Positions 30,937-42,515 of a stretch of 64,000 bases of DNA are shown here, piece by piece. Origin of the DNA: Synaphobranchus kaupii. Taxonomy: Eukaryota; Chordata; Actinopteri; Anguilliformes; Synaphobranchidae. How positions within the stretch are numbered: the stretch's first letter is position 1; each line of letters opens with the position of its first letter. The notes under the pieces were generated by a model, which worked only from the letters and a program-made list of their open reading frames with translations, was not told the origin of the DNA and did not search any database. The position numbers and the translations under genes are program-made. The stretch spans positions 44,129,689-44,193,688 of the forward strand of contig CM056380.1 in assembly GCA_029718625.1 (NCBI GenBank), given 5' to 3'.

Positions 30937-33900
30937 GTGAGTACTACTGTATTATGCTTTTTTATAAATTGCATTTTGTCCCTGGTCTTTTTTATCTAGG
31001 TTTTCTCTGTCTCCTTACACTTCTTTTGTAGTCTATTTAGTTGTTTTTCTTGAACAAAGGCTAGATACTTCACCCTTATGAAGATACTACGCAGATCCTT
31101 ATCTTGCTGCTTCACCCTGATAACAGAGACATTATATCTGGCTATAATGACCATATTTCCAGCACTTATTCAGTCTATAATGTATTTTCATTAATTTGTC
31201 CTACAGAGCACAACAGACCTTCCATCAGCTGCTGGGCCTCATTTTGGAACATGGGAATGCAAATATTCAAAAAAGAAATTAATATTCATTTTGCTGTGTG
31301 CCATACATTTTTTCTTTTTGTATTTTTCCAAATTATACAAATGGACATCAATATGGGTAACAGCAATTTAGTTTCTCATTCATTTATGGTGGCTGTTCAT
31401 TCTCACTGTAAGGATTTTGGAATTCAAGAAGTCAAAATCATTTTATGCCAGTATTGTTGTTTGCATCATAGTCACCACATATTTCTTGCAATGATTTGTG
31501 TATAACTACATGATGCTACTGACATAGAGGTATATAACACACTGAAGGTATATAACAGATGAGGGCTATTCCAGGGTAGGTCACCATCAGTAAAATTGTA
31601 TTATTCTCTCAGCAAACATTTTTATATCTAACTGCATAAAGATGGACAAGTAATAAACATGAAAAAAACAGATAATGTCAAACCACTTGATTAAATTGCC
31701 TCCAATATAAAACATCCATCATCTATTTGGATTGATATCACGTGATTGTGTGTCAATCAATGTAATGTAAGTAAATAGTAAGTAAATAGTCATTGTGCAA
31801 GACCATATGTTTAATCTTCCTTTTAACAGTTTTATAGCTGCAAATGGGGAAAAAAAACTTGAATATAAAATGAATCCGATTCTCAATTTGTACATACGAA
31901 GAAAGGAGGCCAGAATCATAAATACTACAGTGTTCCTAATTTTACCAATAGAGGGCACCGTGAATTCATTTAGAATTGAAATGATGTTATTACATAAGAA
32001 TATAAGAATACTTTAAAAATGTATTTGAACCAAATGAAAAAGTGACAAATGTACTAAGTTTTTATTTATTCTTCTAGAAACTCATTTATGCTATCATAAA
32101 AAAGAGAGGGAGAGAGTGAAAGGGATGTTGAAGATGGTTATTGGGGTGCGGGTTAGGGTTTAGATTTATATGTTCCTTAACTTCCTTTGAACATTATTCC
32201 ATGCTTTGAGTATCCAACACAGTTAAATCTCAAATGAGGCTTTTCAATCCCATGTTCTGTCATTGCAGGAGCAACGTAAGACCCCCCACAAAGAAATGAC
32301 TGTAGATGAAATAATATTCTCATTATCATGGGCTCCCTCAACCTCCAACTTCACCTCTTTCAAGAACTCTTCCAGTGCTGAGCACAGTGTGGTCAGGCAA
32401 GAGCAGCCTAGGGCCCAGTACTGTGTGGGAGATACACTGGATGTGCTGGTGGAGATGAGGAACTATGCAGGACATCCAAAAGCCTATGGCGGAGACTTCA
32501 TCGTGGCCCGGATCTACTCTCAGAAGCTCCAGGCAGGCGCATCAGGAGACGTCACTGACTTCCTCAACGGCTCCTACCGCGCGCGTTTCAGCTTGTTTTG
32601 GCCCGGAGAGGTTCAAGTCTCTGTCCGGCTGATCCACTCCTCCGAGGCAGTTAAGATCCTCCAGAGAGACAGGATGCAGGACTACAGTAAGGTCATGCAC
32701 ATTGGAACCTTCATCAATGGGAGCAAAACGGAGACGTCTCAGTGCGGCCTCCGGCTGAGCTCAGACCGAGCTCTGTGTGAGTACAGGAAGAAGGAGGATG
32801 GAGAATATCACGCCTGCTACCGGCCCCAGACCCTTCCCTGTGACTCTCTGACCACCATGCAGGGCTCCTTCCTCCAAGGCCCTCATCTCATGAAGGACGA
32901 AGCTCAGCTATTAGCCTGGTAAGGCATGTGCTACTCAAAATGTTGTGTGTGTGCTGATCTGGTAGATTACACTTCTGCTGGTGAAGTCTCACCTGGTGCC
33001 CAAAAAGGTTTAGAGTTTAACTTATTCAGTTAAACTCTAAATAAGTTACACATCTTCTGTCATGCTTATGAATAAACTAGAAATATTTCTTAATCTTATG
33101 ATGGAGGAATTATATCCTCATGCTTGTATTTTTAATGTTCCTGATTTGAAGGGATCAAAACAAAAATGTTTTTACATTATTGATGATTGTATATTCAGAT
33201 CCAGAATATCGAATGGGAAGTAAATTGCCATATAATTTTACATTGAAGGAGCTATATTTGATTGAAATAAAACTTGAATTATATTTTACGTATAAACCCT
33301 TCTGTTTAGCTGGCCTTTGCTTGGGGCCTTCCTGCTATAGTATCTGTCATTGGCTTTGACCAATATTTGCCTTAAAACTCAACTGAAATGGTATTGGGTG
33401 CAGCTGATGTGGGTGAGTTGAAATAGTTTTCAGTAAAGGTCTGTTAAACATCTAAATGTCATGTTCTTAATTGTATTTTGAAGGGAAAACACTGGAATAG
33501 AAATAAAAAACAGCTTCAACCATGTGACAGTCGTTGGTTGTACTGGTATGTTCCTTTTTGCTTGTGCCTGTCACTCCAATGCGCCTTCCTAAAATTCAGA
33601 TTTCATAATCAAAAAATGGACATGAGACCATTTGGATTTAATTGACATTTCTCAGAGGAAAATCTGTCATTTCAATGGCTGGCAGCCATATATTATGGTA
33701 GGCCGAACAGATCAAAAGCCGACGCAATTGACACCACATATCCAGTTGGATAGCTCGGAGATGCCCAATTTGATGTCGCTGATTGGACAGGAATTCACTA
33801 ATCTCTCACATTTCCGTAAAACCAAAGTTTGTTTGCAGGGTCATTTGAATCATAACGATAATAAAAGTTTTTTGTTGTTTGTCATTTTAATTTTCAATCT

Positions 33901-36900
33901 GTAATTCCAGTGACGTAGAAAGATATTTAGGAGAACTTATCCGATGTTTAGTTTAGGAATATGGGAAACAGTCATTGAACATGAGCAGACTGATTTGTCA
34001 TTGAACATGAGCAGACTGATTTGTCATTGAACATGAGCAGAGACTGATCTGTCATTGAACATGAGCAGAGACTGATCTGTCATTGAACATGAGCAGAGAC
34101 TGATCTGTCATTGAACATGAGCAGAGACTGATCTGTCATTGAACATGAGCAGAGACTGATCTGTCATTGAACATGAGCAGAGACTGATCTGAATGCAGAC
34201 ATGAAGGAGCAAACACTAAAATAAGTATGTAATTAATCACATTCATAAAATGAAATAGTTAGTTCAAAGTGCTGTTTTCTCGTATTTTTAAAACAAATTG
34301 GGAAATATTTTAATACAACAGCAAAAATTAAGCAACAAAAAACATAAATATGCTATTTATTTAAAAGAATAATCCCTGCCCTTTCATATATTTAGCTATC
34401 TTCCACATTGCTCTTGTGTTCTCTAGCCTGTGTTGTCCAAGCCTGAAATGGGTACTCACTGTCATCCCGCGGACATCCTGCGCAATCCAGTTGGATAGCG
34501 CAGAGCGACCCAGTAGGATCGCTCGTGCTACCCAACTGCATATGTGGAAATGTCCACTGGGTATCTCGCGATGTCCACTGGGTGGTGCCGGATGACTGGA
34601 TAGGTAGTGTCTTGTTAACTGGATATATCTCGCTTAAAAACTGGGTAGAGCAGAGCAACTGGATATACGGTGTCTAGTTTGTGTTGGCTTTTGAACTGTT
34701 CGGTTCTCCATAATATACGTATACCTTGTACCTTTCTGCTAATAGATGGCTTAAGTCAAGCAGGGATGGGATTGGTTAGTGCTTGGATGGGAGACCTGTA
34801 AAAATTGGTTGGCCAGCAGGGGGCCAACTATTGAGACCTAGTAAATAAACAAATAAACATACCAATGCAATGACAGGGACACCATAGGAGACACATTTGG
34901 AGGAAATGTTAAACTTAAGTCATGACTGACTGTGGTTATTAAAGATCTCCCTACACTTTTCACAAAGAGTAGGGGTGTTCCCTGGAATCCTGGCCATATT
35001 CACAATCTGGCTCTCTCAATCTGGCTACCTAACTATCCCTGGGTGTAACTGGCCAAGTGGTTTCTTCCCTCTCTACCTTGAATTACGTATGATATGAGCT
35101 TTCACACATCAGTCAAGGCAAGTGTGTAATGTCAGCTTTCTGTCTCAACATGGCTGCCATTGGTGGTGGTTCAGGTGATGTGCTTTGAGATTGTGCTGTA
35201 GGGATGCATAATATTAAGAAAACATTTTACATTTATATATTAATAAGGCATGCTCTTAAACAATGGTTATTGTAGTATGCTGTAGATAGAGAAAAGATTA
35301 TGTACCTTGGTCCTATGTTTAGGAAAGAGTAAGAGATTTCCTATGGAGAATTCACTAATTGCTGCTAATTGTCTGCCACCTGTATGACATCATGGCTGTG
35401 GTTAATTTACACCTTTGTTCTCAGAGAGAATTGTAGCCGAAACATGTCCGTGACTGCTGCTATTAAAAAAATGTAAACTTATATTGGAGAGTGCTGGCCG
35501 TTTTCTTTTCTTACTGTAGGAATGCAATCCATTATTTAAATTCACTCCATGACATATACAAGGCAGTATTGTTGTTTTATGAATCACAATGGGATAATAT
35601 TTTTACGATGATGTTGTTGGCATTAACTCCTAAGATCATTGGTGTAGATCAATTTAAATTCCAACAACTACACCATCCTTTTAAAACTATAGCCTGACTC
35701 ATAGCCACAATATCATTGAACATTGTGTAGGCAATTAGTATATATTTCCTATGTGATTTCAACCATCTCTTTTTCTCTCTGCCTTTTTCAATCTTTCAGG
35801 AGCAACCCACAGACCTACTGAAAAGTGTGTGGCAGGAATGAATTCCCCTTTTCCTGGGGGATATTTCTATTCAAACAGGTGGTCTTCATCCTTCTGTCAG
35901 ACAGGCCACATCCTTAGTGAAGTTGCCATTATCAGCTGTTTAACGGGAAAGACTCTCTACCTATTGGGTGACTCTACTGTGCGCCAGTGGATGGAGCATT
36001 TGGAAAGGAAGCTGAAAGGTAATGACTTAGACAACTCAAAGGGATAAAATGCAACAGCTTGGGTTTACACTTGCTGAAGGCAGGAATGTCAGTGTACACT
36101 GTCGCCACTTTGGCGTGGCCTGTCTGCAATATCATGTCTGCTGTTGCGATACATCAGCCATTTTCAACAGCCAACATATACAATATATGAGTTCCTGATT
36201 CTTTTGATCACAGCAGTGAATGTTTGAACATCATGCAATTTTCTCTTAGCAACTACTGAAAACGTAACTTCACAAATCATAAGTCTCATCATGAATCGTA
36301 AGAGGTACCGGTCTCATTCCATGGTGCTGAAAAGAATAGCAAGTTAGGGACTCTTAAATTGTAATGGACAGGCAGAGTGGCATGTCCAGTTAAAGCACTA
36401 GTCCTTTGTGCACTGACCTGATTACCCCCAAGTCCAGAACCGAATCCTGCCGATTGGAATTAGGTTTGGATTTCCGTCGTGCAAAGCACAGTTGGCCACT
36501 CTGCACCACTTTGTCGAAAGGTACCTAAAAGATCCCATTTGTTCATTGTGTTTCCTCAGGTCTGAGTTTCATAACACAAGAGACTCATTCTCTCTCATTG
36601 TTGGCTGTTGATGCCCATAACAACATCACTGTCCATTGGATAAAGCATTGTCATCCCTGGATTAGCTTTCAGACAGCCTTAAAACCAGGAATAGTCACCA
36701 TTCCTGAAATACTGGACAGCATAGCAGTTGGTGGCGGGCAGGAGGATGTGATAGTGGTCATTGGAATTGGCCAGCATTTCCGGCCCTACCCCCCAGAAGT
36801 CTTTATCCGAAGGCTCCAAAATGTCCGCCGGGCGATCCTGCGGTTATACGCCCGCAGTCCCCAGGCACATGTTGTTATAAAGCTGGAGAACAACAGGAAC

Positions 36901-37107
36901 TTGAATGCACCCATGATGATATACAGTGACTGGTACGGCTACATGCAGAACCTGGCTCAGAGGAAGGTGTTTGAGGACATGAAAGTTGGTCTGGTAGATG
37001 CCTGGGACATGACTGTGGCCGCCAACAGTTTTGCCATCCACCCTAATGAAGTCATTGTTTCTAATGAGCTGGCTGTGGCCTTGTCCTTCTTCTGTCATTA
37101 TACATAG
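30901..37107 (+). CDS. NXPE family (neurexophilin/PC-esterase) gene, five coding exons
   Basis: Spliced model 30901-30936, 32269-32918, 33484-33545, 35800-36018, 36560-37107. All introns are GT/AG and every phase joins. From ATG 30919 the frame gives 498 residues plus stop. Exon 2 carries the neurexophilin-like domain (YCVGDTLDVLVEMRNYAG, YRARFSLFWPGEVQVSV). Exons 4-5 carry the SGNH-type PC-esterase domain (GDSTVRQW, VIGIGQHF, and FAIHPN near the end). NXPE proteins are secretory-pathway proteins, and human NXPE1 has been reported to O-acetylate sialic acid. Family members are about 550 residues, so an N-terminal signal/anchor exon probably lies upstream and was not found. The frame stays open upstream of the ATG. 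Closest to the NXPE3/NXPE1-4 group; the exact paralogue is not assignable. Confidence 0.9.
30937..32268 (+). other. NXPE intron 1
   Basis: GT/AG intron of 1.3 kb. Contains a 133-codon plus frame (31104-31505) without recognisable domain. No mobile element with clear ends. Confidence 0.6.
32269..32918 (+). CDS. NXPE coding exon 2 (neurexophilin-like domain)
   Basis: 650 bp after CATTGCAG, ending before GTAAGG (32919-32924), phase 2. Begins EQRKTPHKEMT and ends DEAQLLA. Cysteine-containing segments (QCGLRLSSDRALCEY, YHACYRPQTLPCDSL) fit the conserved cysteines of the family. Confidence 0.92.
33484..33545 (+). CDS. NXPE coding exon 3 (62-bp micro-exon)
   Basis: Between TTTTGAAG and GTATGT. It supplies one base to finish a Trp codon, 20 codons (ENTGIEIKNSFNHVTVVGCT), and one base that completes a Gly codon with exon 4. 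Exons 2 (phase 2) and 4 (phase 1) cannot join directly, so a linking exon of this phase is required; this one fits exactly. Confidence 0.8.
33690..34717. mobile_element. MITE in NXPE intron 3
   Basis: TATATTATGGTAGGCCGAAC at the left and its inverse CGGTTCTCCATAATATA at the right bound about 1030 bp. The inverted similarity continues inward (AAAAGCCGACGC and the ATATCCAGTTGG region). The right half is rich in CAGTTGGATA/CACTGGGTA motifs. A minisatellite occupies the centre. No transposase; superfamily unknown. Confidence 0.65.
33971..34192. repeat. 26/28-bp minisatellite, eight units
   Basis: TCATTGAACATGAGCAGAGA-CTGATCTG units; the first two are 26 bp (lacking GA), the rest 28 bp, nearly identical. 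There are no spacers, so this is not a CRISPR-like array. It lies within the intron-3 MITE. Confidence 0.95.
34749..35215 (+). mobile_element. 5S-rRNA-derived SINE (SINE3-like)
   Basis: The head AGTCAAGCAGGGATGGGATT and TTAGTGCTTGGATGGGAGAC matches the internal control region of vertebrate 5S rRNA (AAGCAGGGTCGGGCCTGGTTAGTACTTGGATGGGAGACC pattern, with changes). The body (TATTAAAGATCTCCCTACAC, AGAGTAGGGGTGT, CCTGGCCA) follows the common fish SINE body. The 5' third of 5S is missing. Pol III internal promoter elements are partly kept. In NXPE intron 3, sense orientation. Confidence 0.75.
35216..35799. other. End of NXPE intron 3, no element recognised
   Basis: A GCCGAAACATGTCC..CTGCTGCTATTAAAAAA segment (35437-35470) looks like a dispersed repeat but has no clear ends. 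The rest is unremarkable, closing with a pyrimidine-rich acceptor tract. Confidence 0.35.
35800..36018 (+). CDS. NXPE coding exon 4 (esterase block I)
   Basis: After CTTTCAG, ending before GTAATG (36019). Reads ATHRPTEKCVAGMNSPFPGG, then YFYSNRW and LYLLGDSTVRQWMEHLE. GDS is the nucleophile block of SGNH/PC-esterases. Confidence 0.92.
36361..36540 (+). mobile_element. Possible tRNA-derived SINE in NXPE intron 4
   Basis: CAGAGTGGCATGTCCAG..AGTTAAAGCACT could be a decayed A box, and GAACCGAATCC a decayed B box (GGTTCGAATCC), about 45 bp apart. The end lies 20 bp before the exon-5 acceptor. The match is weak. Confidence 0.28.
36560..37107 (+). CDS. NXPE coding exon 5 (esterase C-terminal part)
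   Basis: After TTTCCTCAG; stop TAG at 37105-37107. Contains DAHNNITVHWIKHCHPW, IVVIGIGQHFRPYPP, VIKLENNRN and the C-terminal DAWDM/FAIHPN histidine block. Ends SFFCHYT, close to the usual family terminus. No AATAAA was seen nearby; an AGTAAA variant lies near 37187. Confidence 0.93.
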
Positions 37108-37256
37108 GTGCTCTCTGAAATGTTACTTTGTCATTGTATATATTTTGGTACTTTTATTTGTAAATTGCATTTGGAGATATGTTGATAGTAAAAGTACATT
37201 GTCGGAATGTTGTCTTTAATGTCTGTTGCTCTCTCTCTCTCCCTGTCTGTCTCTCT

Positions 37257-37694
37257 CTATACGTCAGACCCTTGATGACTTACAGCCATTTTACCAATCA
37301 TGTATTCCATACAGTTCCAGCATAATTTACAGCTAAATCTAGTCCCACCCCCCAATTCCCATAGAGATCCATTCAAATGCAGAGACGTTATAGTATCGCT
37401 TGTAAGAGTGCCAGAAAATAAGATATTAAGAGTCTTTTGATGTTGTTGGGTCACAGACATCAGGAAGTCATGGCATGCAAAGCCAAAGGATATGCAACCA
37501 AATATTAAAAATTTAAAGGAAGTCACCTTCGTGTATGTATACTTCTGGCCCACTGGAATTGTGATCTAGTGAATTAAAAGTGAAATAATCTGTCTGTAAA
37601 CAATTGTTGTAAAAATTACTTGTGTCATGCACAAAGTAGATGTCGTAACTGACTTGCCAACACTATAGTTTGCTAACATGAAATCTGTGTAATC

Positions 37695-37697
<3 letters not shown>
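37257..37697. mobile_element. Half copy of the palindromic Tc1-like MITE
   Basis: Corresponds to the right half of 27943-29115, beginning inside the core (AGACCCTTGATGACTTACAG) and running through CATGGCATGCAAAG and CAACACTATAGTTTGCTAAC. It stops before the terminal repeat, replaced by (TAA)n. It lies 150 bp after the NXPE stop codon. Confidence 0.85.

Positions 37698-37726
<29 letters not shown>
37692..37726. repeat. (TAA)n microsatellite
   Basis: About ten ATA/TAA trinucleotides, then ATATAGCCGCAAGCAGCAAT, resembling the start of the composite repeat at 54512. Confidence 0.9.
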
Positions 37727-37728
<2 letters not shown>

Positions 37729-39259
37729 TAGCCGCAAGCAGCAATTGGGGGGGTTGAGCCGTTAAAAGCCTAAAGAAAGTCAAGTATATACGACATTTAA
37801 GAACATAAAAGCAATATGACAAAAAAGAAAGTAAAGTTTGAAGGGACAGGCAAACTTGAAGTTAGCTTGAGAAACCCAAGCATGGTAGTAAAAATATTTA
37901 AAAAAGACTAATGGTAGTAGGCTAATGGGCTAGTGCACACTGGACTTGTAATTACTGTAGTAGGCTAGTAGTAGTACTAGATGTTTTGCTGGTTTAGTTA
38001 ACGTTGTGTTCTGCTAGCAGTAATATTAGTTTGGGTTGAACTCACATTGATTTTGCTAACTGAGCTTGCCAGAAATGTCATCTGTTTAAACCCGACTCTA
38101 GCCTACTCACAGCGGTGTCTTCCAGAAATATCAACTAAAACGTTAGGTACAAACAAATAAGGCTAAGACTTAACTTCAGGGTGGGACTGACATCCTGATA
38201 GGTGACGAATGTACTGTCTCGCACTTTTATTGGTTCACCTTAGTAGGCTATTGAGATTGAAATATTTTAATTAACCTAGTTGATGCATTTTCTTTTTGGA
38301 ATGTTTTATTTTAGAATCACTATTTGTCGTTATGGAGGCTACTCGTAACCTGGTTTACACTTACATGTATTTTTTAAGTCATTAACTATTTAATTGTGTT
38401 GAGCTAGTAGCTTTAATAACCATGTCATGCTGAGCATGTATAATGTTGAATGAAGTGTCTATCATATTTAGCCTAGTAGCCGAGCTATAGGCTATTAAAT
38501 ACAATGGATGCAAATGCAGCCCATGTATTTTAGAACTGATATAGGCTACTACATACTTAGGCTACTTGTTATCACGTGTGGTATTTTTGAGAAGCATGCA
38601 ATACTGAGCATTTTGACAGTTAAATGAAGTTTCTACTGCATTCAGTGGTTGCCTATAGCACTTTTTGTCAAGCCGCTTATCAAACAATTATCCCGATTTC
38701 ATTTCCACAATTAAAAAGTAATTGGCACCAATTAAGCACAGATGATTGACAGCGATGTTTAACACTCGCGTGTTAAAAGTCAGGCATACAGACATGCGGC
38801 AATATTTTAAAATTTTGCTTGAAGCAGTGGGGAATAGTCACATTTTGAATGACAGCACACAGTTATCTAACATTTAACGTGCACATAAATCGTTAAAGAA
38901 ATAGTAGACTAGCTATTAATAAGAATGAAATGGTTTGCAGCAGAGGTATACGCCTATTTTAAAAAAAAATAAATGACATAAAAGTGGTCATGTGCAATGT
39001 TCAGATGAAAAATCAAGGTTCTAAACTCCGTGATTAAATTTGAACAAGGTCAGTTTAACAGTTTTTTTTGTCATTGATTGACGATGCTTGGTGAACACTT
39101 GGGACACGCATCTTTCTGCATCGACAGAGTTGGTTACAACAGACAAGTAGGCTAGCCTATCGTTTTGCCTTTCGTGTGAGGTTTGGAAATGATTTCCTTA
39201 TCTGTAGCCATCTCTGAATTCGCCCAGTGACATTGCAGTGCCATTTTCTTGTCCTCGCC
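37727..39259. other. No gene recognised
   Basis: The first 40 bp (GCCGCAAGCAGCAATTGGGG) look like a 5' fragment of the repeat at 54512-61485. The remainder is non-coding with no domain or paired ends. Confidence 0.35.
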
Positions 39260-39465
39260 CAGGGGTAGGGAACCCTGGTCCTGGAGAGCCGCAGGGTCTG
39301 CTGGTTTTTGTTTTCACCTTAAATACAGCAACTACTTACACCAAAGAAACCAGCTGAGATGAGTTAACTGTGTAATCAACTGCTTTAATTGATCAATTAA
39401 GAGGGGAGTAACAACAAAAACCAGCAGATCCTGCGGCTCTCCAGGACCAGGCTTCCCTACCCCTG
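39260..39465. mobile_element. hAT MITE (CAGGGGTAGGG ends)
   Basis: A 206-bp element: CAGGGGTAGGGAACCCTGGT inverted at the right as GACCAGGCTTCCCTACCCCTG, with perfect 8-bp duplicates TCCTCGCC (39252-39259, 39466-39473). Inverted similarity covers about 55 bp (CTGGAGAGCCGCAGGGTCTG). Typical short hAT derivative of fish genomes. Confidence 0.93.
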
Positions 39466-39833
39466 TCCTCGCCTAATAATGAAGGCTGGATGTTCGTCAG
39501 GGAACTTCCACCGTTTTTAGTTTCCTGATTTTTCGGCAGTTTACCTGAACGTAGCCTATTCTTCAGTGTTATTTGTACAGGCTCCCTTATACATTCGAAA
39601 CATATTGCCAAATTCTAGGAGAAACACAGTGTGACATACGCTACAGATTCTAGATTTTTGTCAGTTGTTACTGTTTAATCAGATGTTTGACGGTGCTACA
39701 GTCGCGCATGTTATTTCAGTCGTCTGCTGCGCATGGAATCTATATTAATTTAATAAAATTAACTTTCGTTTAAAACACTGCAAGATGTGACGCTTTTTTC
39801 AGTTTTCCGTGATTTTGAATAACCGCACCATGA

Positions 39834-40102
39834 CAAAGCAAATAAAATACGACGACAGTCTATCGGGGGAGCGATACTTTACGTTACCTACGAATCTAGT
39901 GCCGGCACTGGTCGACTACAACAACAAAGAAGAGTAACAAGTTGCAATGGCCACATTCGCTCCGCCACCGTACTTCCACAGAGAATATTAAGTCAGCACA
40001 AAGTAAAGGATTCAACGATAGTTTGACTTCAAAAATGATGGTATAAACACTCAAAATAACCCAGATAGACTGTCGTCATATTTTATTTGCTTTGGGTGCA
40101 CT
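39834..40102. repeat. Inverted repeat, ~37-bp arms
   Basis: AAAGCAAATAAAATACGACG..AGTCTATC (39834-39868) returns inverted as GATAGACTGTCGTCATATTT..GCTTT (about 40065-40100). No target duplicate was identified. It may be the inner part of a TTAA-type MITE whose right end is CTATCCCTTTAAG near 40275. Confidence 0.6.
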
Positions 40103-40358
40103 GTGGAGTGTTTAAGTGTGTTTGGTAGTGGATGCTACCGGTTACCATAGAGTTGCGCTAGCATTAGAAACGTGTGTATGTCCAAAAGAAGGGACAGCAT
40201 GGAATTGGCTGAAAATGGTTTCCATCAATCAATCGTAATTGAGACATTATGTCCAAAATTCAGAACTATCCCTTTAAGTACTCAAAAGTAAAAGAAAAAA
40301 GTTTTTTTATTGCAAGAGATAGACCAAGGGTCTCAAACTCATTCCATCGTGGGCCGAG

Positions 40359-41909
40359 TAGTGGTGTGTCGTTCCTGAACTAATCCGTTTGGTGAACGAA
40401 AGGAACTGACTCCCCACCGTGTCTGGATTCGTTCCTTTGGTTCCTCTCTCAATTGTGAGCTTCCCATTCGCTGAAATTGCAGCTACTCCTATTTAACAAG
40501 CCATTAACCAATGGCAGCATTGAGCGGGGTATGCTCCCCGAGCCCCTCCCGTCTGTGCGTGACTGAGAGTGGTGGAAAGTTACATGAACGAGAGGAACGA
40601 ATCCGTGAAGGAACTTAAAGAACCATACATGCTGTCCTGACGTTCACTGGGTCCGGATTCTCCCGAGTTTGGCACAATACGCAGTCGCTGCAGCTCCGAG
40701 CTTCCTCCCCCTAATCTTCGTATTGCACTGAACACTTGCCTGAGTATAATTAAAAGCATTTAGCTTTCTAAGTAAGCGCCCAGCTACATCTGAGAAACGC
40801 TATAGCTCTTTGCTTGAAGTAAATAAAACGTGAACAAAAGAGTAGCCTACATTTTCTAACGGAGACATCACATTTAAGAGTCGCAAATTAGGTCATGGCT
40901 CCGAATCGCCCTATATACTGTAGCCTAAACAACTCGAACAATGAAACCATATATACTTATCACCAGATCGATCATTCGAGAGATCAAAATTGTTTTAACA
41001 TTGGTGTTGCTATAGCTTGCTGCACAATGTAGGCCTAGCATATGCCATGGCAATGATGCAGGAGACCGACACAACGCAACTCACCCCTTAAGCCCATGGA
41101 TGGCACAGCTACATTTATTAATGGACATTTCAGTCCATGTGAATGATTACTTCATGATTACTACTGAGAAAGGTTGTTCATTCAAGTATGAGTTTATACT
41201 TAGATTTTTTCATTTGGCGATGTTCCTTTGGAAAAATTAGGAGAAATTAACCCTGAAAGCCTTTTATTTGCTTTTATTATACTACATACAGGTTACCAAT
41301 TAGCCTAAATATTATTATTGTTGTTGATATTATGCTTTTCTTGTTTGAATTTATTGTTATAAGGCACCTTAACATAAATCGTAATTTAAATGTAATGAAT
41401 GGCTTGTAAACAGTTTCTTATCGACATGAGTGAAACTTCGCCGTAGCTACTTTACGGCCATCATGCATAGATTCAACCATTTCAGTGGGAGGGGTGATGC
41501 AAGTTTTCAATCAGTATAAACGATTGACACACATACAAGCAAAGCTCACAAATTAATAAATAAATAAAAAAAATTAAAGTTGCATACCTTCACTGAAAAT
41601 TTTAGGTCTCACCTAGTGATTTTTCAACCCTTGGGTTATTTTCTCTACCACCCTCTCCCAACTTGTTGCTTGGTATGTCTGAGTAAACATGACATCGCGC
41701 CAGGCCACCTGCCTATCTCGTTCGCGAACGAGAGGAATCAGTGAACGAGAACGAGAATGAGAGTCAGTGAACGAGAACGAGAGCAGTGAACGAGAGTCTG
41801 AACTAGATCAGTGAACCAATCCGGGAGGAACGAATCCGGGAACGAATCCTTTTAGGGACCGGAGTCAAAGGAACCGGGTCCTTGAAAGGAACCGTAATGC
41901 CCACCACTA
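40359..41909. mobile_element. hAT-type non-autonomous element, TAGTGGTG ends
   Basis: Starts TAGTGGTGTGTCGTTCC and ends GGAACCGTAATGCCCACCACTA; 8-bp flanks GGGCCGAG/GGGCAGAG match at 7 of 8. Sub-terminal regions are rich in short GAACGAGA and GGAACGAATCC repeats, possible transposase sites. 1551 bp without a recognisable transposase. Confidence 0.82.
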
Positions 41910-41917
41910 GGGCAGAG

Positions 41918-42384
41918 TATATGGGTGTTTCTTATATAGTTCTGTGGTGTTTCGTCTGTACTTGTCTGTACTTGCGGACTTGTGAACTTGTGTGATGTAA
42001 TATTTAACGGCCAAGTTCTGTTCCAAGAACGTGAGGGTGCATCGGATGCCCCCTCTCCCAACACAGAGTTGCCAGACTGGGGGATTAACCCCTAAATGTA
42101 GGAGATTTAAAAAAAAATGGAGCCATTTAAAAGCAGTCAATTGTGGATTTTAAAATGAATTAATTCAGGCTTCTGGCAACATTGATGAGAACGGACTTGG
42201 ATATCCCATTTCGTGATGGCAGATGAGACGGCACCATAGGGACATCGCTTACAACTAGGCTAGGCTACATTTTTAGTTATCTCATGAGGCTGCAATCTTT
42301 CTATGAATGAAAATGATGCGAGAAATATGTCTTCAGTCGGAGTACAATCCTTCTGTGCGAGGTGTGAGCTTGCAGACCTCACAG
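41918..42384. other. No gene recognised
   Basis: Non-coding. The first bases continue the sequence interrupted by the hAT element (TCTCAAACTC..GGGCCGAG). Confidence 0.35.
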
Positions 42385-42515
42385 TTCCCAGCATGCCCCG
42401 CACCTCACAGTTCACTGGCAGGTCGCTGTGGCAGCTCACACAGTTCACTGGCAGCTCACAGCTCGCAGGTCGCTGTGGCAGCTCACACAGTTCACTGGCA
42501 GCTCCCACCTCGCAG
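42385..42515. repeat. GC-rich tandem repeat (~33/64 bp period)
   Basis: CAGTTCACTGGCAGGTCGCT, GTGGCAGCTCACACAGTTCA and CTGGCAGCTCACAGCTCGCAG recur 2-4 times in 130 bp. Overlapping frames on both strands are by-products. Confidence 0.85.

Noticed and set aside
33971..34192. Regular 28-bp repeats resembling a CRISPR array
   Set aside because: The units are head-to-tail with no unique spacers and lie in a fish intron; it is a minisatellite.
34749..34798. 5S rRNA gene
   Set aside because: Only the control region and part of the 3' half are similar, with several changes, and a SINE body follows.
40359..41909. Possible steroid- or p53-like response elements in the GAACGA repeats
   Set aside because: The repeats lie next to the ends of a hAT element and are more simply transposase-binding subterminal repeats.
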